A stretch of 8,003 bases of DNA from Alphaproteobacteria bacterium (GCA_021774955.1 JAJFIN010000025.1:1-8003); one strand, 5' to 3'; positions 1-6,304 are shown, counted from the first letter of the stretch. Notes: generated by a model not told the origin, from the letters alone. Numbers and translations are program-made.

Positions 1-546
1 AAAGACCCAGTATCAGAAACCGAGGTGCTCTCTTCACCAATCATTGCATCACCTCTGCGCGAAGAAATGGCCGCACCCCTCGGTGATGGCGCTTGCGCGA
101 TAGTGCTGCAAGCTGAAAGCGTTGCGACGGCGAAAAGCACCTCACCGCGCATCACCGGTGTTGGTCATGATCTCGCTCCGCATGCTCTTGGCGACCGGGA
201 TCTAACCAAGGCAGAAGGACTCAAAAGGGCCTGCGAGCGCGCTTATGGGTTAGCGGGTATCAAAAATCCTGCGGACGAAATTGATCTGGCAGAACCCTCC
301 GCCATTTATCCTCATGAGGAAGATCTTTTTGTCCAAGCCGCTGGCCTTAATGGTCATACAAGCGTTTCCCCAACCGGCGGACTTTTTGGCGGGTACATTC
401 CGGTCGCAGCTGGCCTCACGCGATTAATCGCGTCGGTTCGTCACCTTAAAGAAAACACAGATTGTCGTCGGGCTTTGGCTCACGGCGCCTGGGGTCCTGC
501 AGGCCAAGGCCAAGCTGTGGTCATACTAGAGAGGGCCTCATCGTGA
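1..546 (+). CDS. Thiolase-like protein 1, C-terminal part (5'-truncated by window)
   Basis: The reading frame is open from base 1, so the gene begins upstream; a GTG at 25 is internal. The 181 visible residues form the C-terminal half of an SCP2/lipid-transfer-type thiolase-like protein. They include the DGACAIVL segment (window residues about 29-36), a DEIDLAEP stretch where SCP2 thiolases carry the HDCF-like loop, and a glycine-rich segment SPTGGLFGGYIPVAAG matching the thiolase NxxGGxxxxGHPxGAxG motif. At the GHP histidine position the codon at 394-396 encodes Tyr. The half with the nucleophilic Cys lies outside the window, so I cannot say whether it is present. The stop overlaps the GTG of the next thiolase-like gene by four bases, and two DUF35 genes follow, so a hetero-oligomeric complex is likely. 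Thiolase, retro-aldolase or a non-catalytic partner are all possible. Family assignment is firm; the reaction is inferred. Confidence 0.85.
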   Translation, partial: KDPVSETEVLSSPIIASPLREEMAAPLGDGACAIVLQAESVATAKSTSPRITGVGHDLAPHALGDRDLTKAEGLKRACERAYGLAGIKNPADEIDLAEPSAIYPHEEDLFVQAAGLNGHTSVSPTGGLFGGYIPVAAGLTRLIASVRHLKENTDCRRALAHGAWGPAGQGQAVVILERASS

Positions 547-1697
547 AACGCGTTGGCATTATCGGCACAGGCCAAACGAACCACACACGTATGCGCAATG
601 ACGTAAATCAGGCCGAGCTTGTGAGAGAAGCAAGTGCACTGGCATTGGCAGATGCCGATCTTGACCCTCACGAGATAGATGCCGTTGTCATTTCCAATAT
701 GGAACTTTTTGAAGGCCGGGCCTATCCGGAGCTTTGGGTTGGAGAAGGCGCGTTTGCAGCCGGCAAACCATGCATGAAAATAGCAACCGGTGGCACCTCT
801 GGCACAAGCTCGTGCATCGCCGGATATCACCAGGTCGCGTCTGGTCTATTCGATACGATTCTGGTTGTCGGTTTTGAAAAACATTCTGAAGGTCACACCC
901 AAGCAGGCATGGCACTGGTAGATCCGTTCTGGGATCGGGCAGTGGCTTCGGGCGCGCTTGGAAACTTCGCGCTCTCGATCTCGCAATATATGGCTGAACG
1001 CGGCGTCACTGAAGAACATGCCGCCAAGATCGCGGTTAAGGCGCGCCGTAATGGGTCACGCAATCCTCATGCTCATCTTCAAGACGCCGAGGCAACAATC
1101 GACAAGGTCCTCGGTTCAAAAATGCTGGCCCACCCCGTCCGACTGCTCGACATGTGTCCGCAATCTGACGGTGCTTGCGCCATCGTATTGGCAAGCGAAG
1201 ACCGCGCCAACAGCCTGTGCGAACGACCGGCTTGGATCGCGGCCGCCGCCACGCGTCACCAGCAACCTTACATCGGCGATATCGACCGTCGGCTGATCAC
1301 TATGGAAACGTTGCGCGACGCCGCACGGGAAGTCTACGCAAAGGCTGGCATCAACAATCCTCTGAAAGATTTTGATGTCGCGGAGATTTATGAACCAACG
1401 ACCTATACAGAGCTTGCTTGGTATGAAGCGCTTGGCTTCTGCGCCGAGGGCGAAGCCGGTGCTCTAATTGACTCCGGTGAAACCGAAATCGGTGGTGAAC
1501 TTCCGGTCAATCCTTCCGGTGGTGTCCTTTGCGCCAATCCGGTCGGGGCAACCGGTGTTATTCGTGTCGCTGAAGCGGCAAAACAGATCCTAGGCCGTGC
1601 AGGTGACTACCAAATCGACAATGTCACGACAGCACTTGCCACCGGCTACGGGGTCTATGCCTGGGCTGACGCCATGGTCTTGCGAGGTACCGCATGA
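543..1697 (+). CDS. Thiolase-like protein 2 (SCP2/Ltp2-type, lacks canonical Cys and His)
   Basis: A complete 384-residue thiolase-fold protein. I chose GTG 543 because the protein then starts MKRVGIIGTGQT, the normal N-terminus of SCP2-type thiolases. It is preceded by AGAGAGGG (528-535) and forms a GTGA overlap with the upstream stop; a start at 462 would add 27 unrelated residues read from the upstream gene. The motif usually written CASG reads GTSG here: residue 84 (792-794) is Gly where the acyl-accepting Cys should be, and the nearest Cys is seven residues on (C91). The NxxGGxxxxGHP motif reads VNPSGGVLCANPVGATG, with Asn332 in place of His. The C-terminal Cys segment is replaced by ALATGYG. 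Normal thiolysis therefore looks impossible. Thiolase-like subunits without Cys that pair with DUF35 proteins are known as aldolases (Ltp2-ChsH2), so a C-C lyase role is plausible but inferred. Confidence 0.9.
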   Translation: MKRVGIIGTGQTNHTRMRNDVNQAELVREASALALADADLDPHEIDAVVISNMELFEGRAYPELWVGEGAFAAGKPCMKIATGGTSGTSSCIAGYHQVASGLFDTILVVGFEKHSEGHTQAGMALVDPFWDRAVASGALGNFALSISQYMAERGVTEEHAAKIAVKARRNGSRNPHAHLQDAEATIDKVLGSKMLAHPVRLLDMCPQSDGACAIVLASEDRANSLCERPAWIAAAATRHQQPYIGDIDRRLITMETLRDAAREVYAKAGINNPLKDFDVAEIYEPTTYTELAWYEALGFCAEGEAGALIDSGETEIGGELPVNPSGGVLCANPVGATGVIRVAEAAKQILGRAGDYQIDNVTTALATGYGVYAWADAMVLRGTA

Positions 1698-2146
1698 GCG
1701 AATTGCGCACCATCACCCACGAAATGGATCTCCGTTGGGAATATGCTTCTGGCTCTGCCATGGAGAAATTCTGCGCCGGCTTGTTAGAGCGCCGTATCGA
1801 AGCCTTGAAGTGCCCGGATTGCGCCCGCCGGTATCTGCCGCCGCGTCCCTTCTGCGGCAAGTGTAACACACGCCTGTCCGAATGGGTACCGGTCGCCGAC
1901 GAAGGCGTACTTGAAGCTTGGACGGTTATGTATCTGCCCATTGTCGATGGGCGGTCCGGCGAAATGCGCGAAGCCCCATACGGCATGGGTCTCATTCGCT
2001 TGGATGGTGCCGACACAACTCTCAATCACTATTTAGTCGAAAATGATCCGGCCAATCTTAAAGTCGGTCAACGCGTCAAAGCGGTTTGGCGTGACGATTT
2101 ACAAGGTGCCATGGACGACATCCTTCATTTCGAGGTGTTAAAATGA
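1694..2146 (+). CDS. DUF35 zinc-ribbon/OB-fold protein 1 (thiolase partner)
   Basis: A 150-residue protein of the DUF35 family: an N-terminal helical leader, a rubredoxin-like zinc ribbon with Cys40, Cys43, Cys54 and Cys57 (CX2C-X10-CX2C, all four present), then a C-terminal OB-fold containing GVLEAWTVMY and a GMGLIRLDGAD strand. Proteins of this type form complexes with thiolase-fold partners, for example BbsA with BbsB in toluene breakdown and the DUF35 domain of ChsH2 with Ltp2 in steroid side-chain cleavage, where they help form the acyl-CoA site. Its ATG overlaps the stop of the thiolase-like gene (ATGA) and follows GAGGT at 1684-1688, so stoichiometric, coupled translation is likely. 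It is a clear paralogue of the next gene. Which of the two thiolase-like subunits it binds cannot be told. Confidence 0.92.
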   Translation: MSELRTITHEMDLRWEYASGSAMEKFCAGLLERRIEALKCPDCARRYLPPRPFCGKCNTRLSEWVPVADEGVLEAWTVMYLPIVDGRSGEMREAPYGMGLIRLDGADTTLNHYLVENDPANLKVGQRVKAVWRDDLQGAMDDILHFEVLK

Positions 2147-2556
2147 TCCGTGCCGGGACAATCAAATTACCGTTTACCTTCGCTGTCGGAAAGGCTGCAA
2201 GTGCCGTCCTCTCTGCTCTTGAAGAGAAACAGGAAATCCTCGGGTCTCATTGCAAGAAATGTGATAGCGTTTTGGCCCCAGCAAGATCCTTTTGCCCTAC
2301 TTGCGGCACGACGGAATTAACAAATTGGGTTCTGCCCACCAAGGGCGTGTTACAAGCCTGGACCGAAGTCCCAGGGCGCGGAGCCTTCGGTCTCATACTT
2401 TTAGATGGCGCTGACACCGCCATTCCTCATCACGTTTTGACACCGCCAGAACATCTAAAACACGGCACGCGCGTGATCGCTCGTTTTGGTCTCAATGCCA
2501 AAGATTCTAGTAAAGCAGAATTGTTGGGTTTTAAAATTTCGGAGGTTACTGAGTGA
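2143..2556 (+). CDS. DUF35 zinc-ribbon/OB-fold protein 2 (thiolase partner)
   Basis: A 137-residue second DUF35 protein. The zinc ribbon is intact with Cys37, Cys40, Cys51 and Cys54 in the same CX2C-X10-CX2C spacing as its neighbour. The OB-fold part has GVLQAWTEVPGRG and GLILLDGAD, which line up with the equivalent strands of the upstream paralogue. The N-terminus is shorter and the loop between the two OB strands is cut down (no counterpart of the PIVDGRSGEMREAP stretch). It starts by ATGA overlap, with GAGGTG at 2132-2137. Two DUF35 genes behind two thiolase-like genes suggest either two separate complexes or one complex with four kinds of subunit. Like its relatives it probably acts in the cytoplasm as a structural and substrate-binding partner rather than as an enzyme alone. 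Confidence 0.92.
   Translation: MIRAGTIKLPFTFAVGKAASAVLSALEEKQEILGSHCKKCDSVLAPARSFCPTCGTTELTNWVLPTKGVLQAWTEVPGRGAFGLILLDGADTAIPHHVLTPPEHLKHGTRVIARFGLNAKDSSKAELLGFKISEVTE
2541..2546 (+). promoter_or_regulatory. Strong Shine-Dalgarno site for GTG start at 2553
   Basis: GGAGGT lies six bases before a GTG codon that overlaps the upstream stop as GTGA. This near-perfect site supports GTG 2553 as the true start of the first crotonase, whose protein then begins MTIRTEIEQGVLLVTIDKPE, as expected for the family. Confidence 0.8.
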
Positions 2557-3344
2557 CAATCCGCACCGAAATAGAACAAGGTGTTCTGCTCGTCACAATA
2601 GACAAACCTGAGGTTCGAAACGCACTCAGTGCTGAGATGCGGGGTCAGCTTATTGAAGTTTGGCGAGACTTCGCAATCAACGACAATGCCCGTGTCGCGA
2701 TCCTAACCGGTGCCGGTGATAAATCGTTTTGCGCCGGAGCCGATCTCAGAGAGGTTGGTAATTATTACGCCTCAATGACGCCCATCGAGCGTCGCGAAGC
2801 GGGTGAACATGAACCGGGCCTAGGCGGGTTAACCCGCAATCTCGACCCGCGCAAGCCTGTTATTGCTGCCATCAACGGCCATTGTCTTGCCGGGGGATTG
2901 GAACTTGCACTGGCCTGCGACATTCGCATCGCTGTTGATCACGCCACGTTCGGACTGCCTGAAGTTAAGCGCGGCATCCTTCCCGGCGCAGGCGGCACGC
3001 AACGATTGCCGCGCGCGGTACCTTTTGGCATTGCGCTCGAAATGATCTTAACCGGCGCTCCAATCGATGCTGAAGCCGCCCTTCGCTGGGGCTTAATAAG
3101 TCACGTCACGCCACCTGAAAACCTACTTGATGAAGCAAAACGCATTGCCCGCCTCATTGCCGCAAACGGCCCTCTCGCCGTACGGGCAGCACGCGACGCC
3201 GCCTATCAGGGGCTCACATTAACGCTCGAAGAAGCCCTCCGCCTAGAACAATTTCACGCCGAGCCCATACGCCAAAGTGAAGACGCCAAAGAAGGCGTCC
3301 AGGCTTTTGTCGAAAAGCGGCCAGCGAATTTCAAAGGAAAATAG
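2553..3344 (+). CDS. Enoyl-CoA hydratase/isomerase family protein 1 (both catalytic Glu present)
   Basis: A 263-residue crotonase-fold enzyme, the normal full length. It begins with the VLLVTIDKPEVRNALSAEM strand and helix; the oxyanion-hole segment is SFCAGADL (about residues 58-65) and the second one is HCLAGGLELALACD. Both classic hydratase acid/base residues are present at the standard 20-residue spacing: Glu117 (GGLELAL) and Glu137 (GLPEVKRG), followed by the typical GILPGAGGTQRLPR. It therefore should add water to a trans-2-enoyl-CoA, or catalyse the reverse. An insertion of about ten residues (YYASMTPIERREAGEHEPG) near the substrate loop may set chain or ring specificity. It is translationally coupled to the DUF35 genes. 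This is the only one of the three crotonases here with the full hydratase set. The exact substrate is unknown. Confidence 0.93.
   Translation: MTIRTEIEQGVLLVTIDKPEVRNALSAEMRGQLIEVWRDFAINDNARVAILTGAGDKSFCAGADLREVGNYYASMTPIERREAGEHEPGLGGLTRNLDPRKPVIAAINGHCLAGGLELALACDIRIAVDHATFGLPEVKRGILPGAGGTQRLPRAVPFGIALEMILTGAPIDAEAALRWGLISHVTPPENLLDEAKRIARLIAANGPLAVRAARDAAYQGLTLTLEEALRLEQFHAEPIRQSEDAKEGVQAFVEKRPANFKGK
3333..3338 (+). promoter_or_regulatory. Shine-Dalgarno site inside crotonase 1 C-terminus
   Basis: AAAGGA encodes Lys-Gly of the C-terminal FKGK of crotonase 1 and sits nine bases before the ATG at 3348, so coding sequence doubles as the ribosome-binding site of the next gene. Confidence 0.7.
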
Positions 3345-3347
3345 ATC

Positions 3348-4127
3348 ATGACTACCGAACATATCAAATGCACTCAAGAAGGCTCCATCCTTCGCGTCAC
3401 TCTAAATCGTCCGGACATTCTAAACGCGCTCAACGCCGAAATGCTGAGCGAGATTTACCAGGCCGTGAGCGATGCCGGAGATAATAATTCCGTACGCGTT
3501 ATATGTATCGATTCCGCAAGCGATAGAGCTTTCTCCGCTGGAATCGATGTGGCTTACGTCAAAGATATGGATGCCTTTGGCTCGCGCGGCATGGGACAAT
3601 TATTGCACAAAGTGTTTCTTAAACTTAGAACGGTGAAGAAGCCCGTTGTCACGTCAATTGACGGGTTGTGTCTCGGTGCTGGCCTCGAACTCGCTCTTTC
3701 TTGCGATTTCATGATTTCGTCTGATCGCTCTCGCTTCGGCCTTCCGAATATCCATCGCGGCATCCCTGCGATTGTCGAAGCGGCAATTCTGCCCATTGCG
3801 GTCGGCATTCAAGGTACACGAGAGCTTTGCTATCTCGGCGAGTTTTGGAATGCCGAAAAAGCCGAACGGCGCGGCCTTGTCCAATCGGTTCATCCTGCCG
3901 ACGAATTGGCGGGCAAGGTCCATGAATTATGCCAGACCCTCGCCAGTAAAAGCCCTTTCGCGCTCGAGACTCAAAAAGAGATCATCCACAAATGGATGAC
4001 CACCGATCTTGAATCAGCCATCGACTTTTCGATCAACACGGTGGGCTTGAATTGGCTCACTCAAGATCAAAAAGAAGGCATGCAATCTTTCGTCGACAAG
4101 CGTGAAGCCAGTTTCAAAGGAGAATAG
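3348..4127 (+). CDS. Enoyl-CoA hydratase/isomerase family protein 2 (second catalytic Glu is Asn)
   Basis: A 259-residue crotonase-fold protein of normal length. Oxyanion-hole segments are AFSAGIDV and CLGAGLELALSCD. Glu114 (3687-3689) matches the first catalytic Glu of enoyl-CoA hydratase, but the second position, 20 residues on, is Asn134 (GLPNIHRG, 3747-3749). The usual GAGGTQRLPR loop is replaced by GIPAIVEAAILP, which brings in a different acidic residue, Glu144. That loop type occurs in divergent crotonases, where Glu144 might take over as base; this is inference. Isomerase, hydrolase or lyase activity is as likely as hydration. Three bases separate it from the upstream gene; the adjacency and shared C-terminal pattern (SFVDKREASFKGE against AFVEKRPANFKGK) reflect common family ancestry and perhaps an old tandem duplication. 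Confidence 0.92.
   Translation: MTTEHIKCTQEGSILRVTLNRPDILNALNAEMLSEIYQAVSDAGDNNSVRVICIDSASDRAFSAGIDVAYVKDMDAFGSRGMGQLLHKVFLKLRTVKKPVVTSIDGLCLGAGLELALSCDFMISSDRSRFGLPNIHRGIPAIVEAAILPIAVGIQGTRELCYLGEFWNAEKAERRGLVQSVHPADELAGKVHELCQTLASKSPFALETQKEIIHKWMTTDLESAIDFSINTVGLNWLTQDQKEGMQSFVDKREASFKGE
4116..4122 (+). promoter_or_regulatory. Shine-Dalgarno site inside crotonase 2 C-terminus
   Basis: AAAGGAG encodes the Lys-Gly of the C-terminal FKGE of crotonase 2 and sits nine bases before GTG 4132. It fixes that GTG as the start of the BKACE gene rather than the in-frame ATG at 4102. Confidence 0.75.
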
Positions 4128-4131
4128 AGCT

Positions 4132-5007
4132 GTGACCAAAACCATCATTTGTTGCGCTCTTACCGGCGCCCAACAAGGTAAAGACGCCAATCCAGCCTTG
4201 CCCGAACAGCCGAGTGAGATTATTGAATCCGGATTGGCGGCCTGGCGTGCTGGCGCCTCCATCCTTCACCTTCACGCCCGCGATGCGCAAGGCAAAGCAT
4301 CAAGCGATGTCGAAACATTCCGTGAAATCGTCTCTGGACTGAAGGAAGCCGGGTGCGAAGCGGTAATCAACCTCACAACCGGTGGTGCGGTCGCAGGCTT
4401 GCCGCTTGAAGACCGTATTCGTGTTGTCCCTGAACTGAAACCCGACATCGCATCCTACAGCGTCGGCGGCGGTAGCCTTCTGGGCCGCTATGACGAGGAC
4501 GCGGGTGAATGGCGCGGTGACAGGTTTGTGCCCCTGTTCTCATCCCACCGCGAGCTTGAGCGTGTGGCAAAGATTTTCCAAGAGAACAATGTCAGGCCGG
4601 AACTCGAAATCTATCATTCCGGCATGCTCAACAATATTGCTGCCTTAAAGGAGCGCGGTGTCTTCGATGAGCCGCTGCTTGCCAATATTGTGATGGGCAT
4701 CCCCGGTGAAACGACAAAAGCGACCGTCAAGAACCTTCTCTTTATGGTCGAAGGCCTACCACAAGGAACCGAATGGTTGGTTTCAGCTATTGGCGCGCGC
4801 AATCATTTCCGCATGCTGGGCGCTGTGGTCGCCATGGGCGGACACGTACGGGTTGGACTTGAAGACAACGTCTATATCGCGCCTGGCGAACTGGCAAAAT
4901 CCAACGCCCAGATCGTCGAGAAGGCCGTCCGTATTCTGACGGATCTAGGTGTTGATATCGCTACACCCGCAGAAGCAAGAACAATATTAAAATTGACAAG
5001 GAGTTAG
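4132..5007 (+). CDS. Beta-keto acid cleavage enzyme (BKACE, DUF849 family)
   Basis: Enzymes of this family, first known as 3-keto-5-aminohexanoate cleavage enzyme (Kce), condense a beta-keto acid with acetyl-CoA and split it into acetoacetate and a new acyl-CoA, using a divalent metal in a TIM barrel. From GTG 4132 the 291-residue protein opens TKTIICCALTGAQQGKDANP, the family's standard start. The zinc-binding HxH is His46/His48 in ILHLHARD, the same numbers as in Kce, and the third ligand is probably Glu244 in VGLEDN. INLTTGG (79-85), SYSVGGG and EIYHSGM are further family motifs. The start at 4102 would add ten residues read out of the upstream gene. Four bases separate it from crotonase 2. 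BKACE members vary widely in substrate, so the beta-keto acid used here is unknown; its presence implies that the pathway passes through a free beta-keto acid. Confidence 0.93.
   Translation: MTKTIICCALTGAQQGKDANPALPEQPSEIIESGLAAWRAGASILHLHARDAQGKASSDVETFREIVSGLKEAGCEAVINLTTGGAVAGLPLEDRIRVVPELKPDIASYSVGGGSLLGRYDEDAGEWRGDRFVPLFSSHRELERVAKIFQENNVRPELEIYHSGMLNNIAALKERGVFDEPLLANIVMGIPGETTKATVKNLLFMVEGLPQGTEWLVSAIGARNHFRMLGAVVAMGGHVRVGLEDNVYIAPGELAKSNAQIVEKAVRILTDLGVDIATPAEARTILKLTRS
4998..5003 (+). promoter_or_regulatory. Shine-Dalgarno site for amidohydrolase gene
   Basis: AAGGAG lies eight bases before ATG 5012 and is a good match to the anti-SD sequence. It overlaps the last codons of the BKACE gene and supports the chosen start. 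Confidence 0.75.
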
Positions 5008-5011
5008 AAAC

Positions 5012-5866
5012 ATGACCCGAGAGAAAATCGCTATTGATGCATGGGCAACTTATGTAAGCCCGGAAGGGGCCACACGCTGGCCAGACGAATTCAAACATAT
5101 CTTCAATAAGTACAAATCACCGAAGATCATGACGGAAGGACAGCCGGTCGAGAGCATGATTGCAGAGATGGATGCAGCCGGCGTCGACAAAATCATCCTG
5201 TCATCGTTCTATTACAAGGGCGATCCGGTGATGACCAATGAAGAGGTTTCAGCACTGGCCAAGGATTACCCAGATCGGTTTATTCCCGCCGGCACCGTCA
5301 ATGTTCTAGACAAGCCGATGAAAGTCGCCGCCGATGTCGAATATCTCGTAAAAGAACTCGGCATGTGTTGCATCCGCTTAGAGCCTTACATGTACGGCGA
5401 TGGCATGACCGGGCTTGCCCCAAACGACAAGCACTATTGGCCCGTTTACATGAAGTGCTCTGAACTTGGTGTTGCGGTCGCTTTGCAGGTTGGGCACACC
5501 GGCCCGCTCTTACCTTCAGAATGCGGACGACCCATTTATCTCGATGAGGTGGCGCTCGCCTTCCCCGACTTGACATTGATCGGCTGCCATTTAGGGCAAC
5601 CGTGGCATGAAGAAATGATGACGCTCGCGTGGAAACACCCCAATGTCTATGTCGAAACGTCCGCGCGCGGGCCGCGTCAATGGCCGCAAAGCTTCATCGA
5701 TTACACCAAATCATGGGGTCAAGATAAAGTCATATGGGCCACAGATTATCCGCTTCTTTCTTTCGACCGGACACTGACGGAATTGGAAGATCTCGGCATC
5801 TCCGATGAGATTTACCGAAAAGTCGTCCGCGATAACCTTGTTCGTGCTCTGAAATTGGACCTGTAA
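5012..5866 (+). CDS. Amidohydrolase-2 (ACMSD-like) TIM-barrel protein without the HxH metal motif
   Basis: A 284-residue protein of the amidohydrolase-2 family, which includes ACMSD, gamma-resorcylate decarboxylase and other metal-dependent decarboxylases and hydrolases. Family landmarks are VDKIILSS (58-65), YPDRFIPAGTVN, GMCCIRLEPY, VGHTGP (His162), LIGCHLGQPWHEE (His193, His199), HPNVYVETSA and WATDYP (Asp245). These match the barrel-strand His, the His in the HLG motif and the Asp of canonical members. The N-terminal IDxHxH motif, however, reads IDAWAT: Trp11 and Thr13 (5042-5050) replace both metal-binding histidines. Metal binding must be altered or absent, so decarboxylation, hydration or hydrolysis cannot be assumed. 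It lies directly after BKACE, so it may act on the same ring-opened or beta-keto acid intermediate. Family is confident, reaction unknown. Confidence 0.88.
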   Translation: MTREKIAIDAWATYVSPEGATRWPDEFKHIFNKYKSPKIMTEGQPVESMIAEMDAAGVDKIILSSFYYKGDPVMTNEEVSALAKDYPDRFIPAGTVNVLDKPMKVAADVEYLVKELGMCCIRLEPYMYGDGMTGLAPNDKHYWPVYMKCSELGVAVALQVGHTGPLLPSECGRPIYLDEVALAFPDLTLIGCHLGQPWHEEMMTLAWKHPNVYVETSARGPRQWPQSFIDYTKSWGQDKVIWATDYPLLSFDRTLTELEDLGISDEIYRKVVRDNLVRALKLDL

Positions 5867-5869
5867 ACG

Positions 5870-6304
5870 ATGGCCGTCATAGATCTGCTTGCAAAGATTC
5901 CTTACGTCGTCTGGCACGAGATTGATGTGCTTGAAGAAGGTGCAAATGGCGTGCGGATGCGCCTAGAAGATCGCGCCGATGTCCAGAATTATGTTGGCAC
6001 CCTACACGCCGGGGCCCTTTTTACCTTGGCAGAAACCGTAGCAGGTGTCGCTGCCGACCAAACCGCAAGCCCACAGAGCGCCTTCATTCTTCTGCGTGAC
6101 GCCAACGTCAAATATACCCGCCGCGCGCAAGGCAATGTCGAGGCCAGCGCCACACCGGATGCAAGTAGTCTGGAAATCGTTAGCCAGCATTTTCAAACAG
6201 AAGGCAAAGCAGATCTCCCGATCGATGTTTCAATCACAGATGCAGACGCCAAAGTCGTTTTCGAAGGGCGGTTCAACTACGCATTAAGACCGAGGAAATC
6301 ATGA
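5870..6304 (+). CDS. Hotdog-fold thioesterase-like protein (PaaI/DUF4442-like)
   Basis: A 144-residue single hotdog domain. The central helix segment reads NYVGTLHAGALFTLAETVAG (residues 40-59), the hotdog pattern with an N-terminal Asn-x-x-Gly, His46 before the helix and an acidic residue (Glu55) on it; such an acidic side chain is the usual catalytic group in acyl-CoA thioesterases. The later strand SAFILLRDANVKYTRRAQGNVEASA fits the DUF4442/YiiD_C-like branch more than classic PaaI. The likely role is hydrolysis of an acyl-CoA intermediate, or a hotdog hydratase-like function. It starts three bases after the amidohydrolase stop with only a weak Shine-Dalgarno match, so expression probably depends on coupling. 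It differs clearly from the second hotdog gene at 7077. Confidence 0.85.
   Translation: MAVIDLLAKIPYVVWHEIDVLEEGANGVRMRLEDRADVQNYVGTLHAGALFTLAETVAGVAADQTASPQSAFILLRDANVKYTRRAQGNVEASATPDASSLEIVSQHFQTEGKADLPIDVSITDADAKVVFEGRFNYALRPRKS
6292..6296 (+). promoter_or_regulatory. Shine-Dalgarno site for crotonase 3
   Basis: GAGGA lies four bases before ATG 6301, which overlaps the upstream stop as ATGA. Spacing is slightly short but the overlap supports this start. Confidence 0.55.

Noticed and set aside
462..542. Longer N-terminus for thiolase-like protein 2
   Set aside because: The extra 27 residues are an out-of-frame reading of the upstream thiolase end, and the family N-terminus begins at GTG 543, which has a Shine-Dalgarno site and a GTGA overlap.
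480..830. Antisense open frames, for example 480-830, 1624-2025, 3654-3923 and 6277-6609 on the minus strand
   Set aside because: All lie opposite strongly supported genes, show no recognisable domain, and are the usual by-product of codon bias on the coding strand.
958..1375. Out-of-frame plus-strand frames at 958-1296 and 1175-1375
   Set aside because: They overlap the thiolase-like 2 gene completely in another frame and have low-complexity Arg/Ser/Pro-rich content without domain features.
2824..2837. Perfect 14-base palindrome GCGGGTTAACCCGC
   Set aside because: It lies inside the crotonase 1 coding region with no gene boundary nearby. A 14-base palindrome is expected by chance at roughly this rate in 8 kb, so an operator or terminator role is not supported.
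4102..4131. ATG 4102 as start of the BKACE gene
   Set aside because: The ten extra residues come from the crotonase 2 C-terminal coding region; GTG 4132 follows AAAGGAG at good spacing and gives the family-standard N-terminus with metal ligands at 46 and 48.
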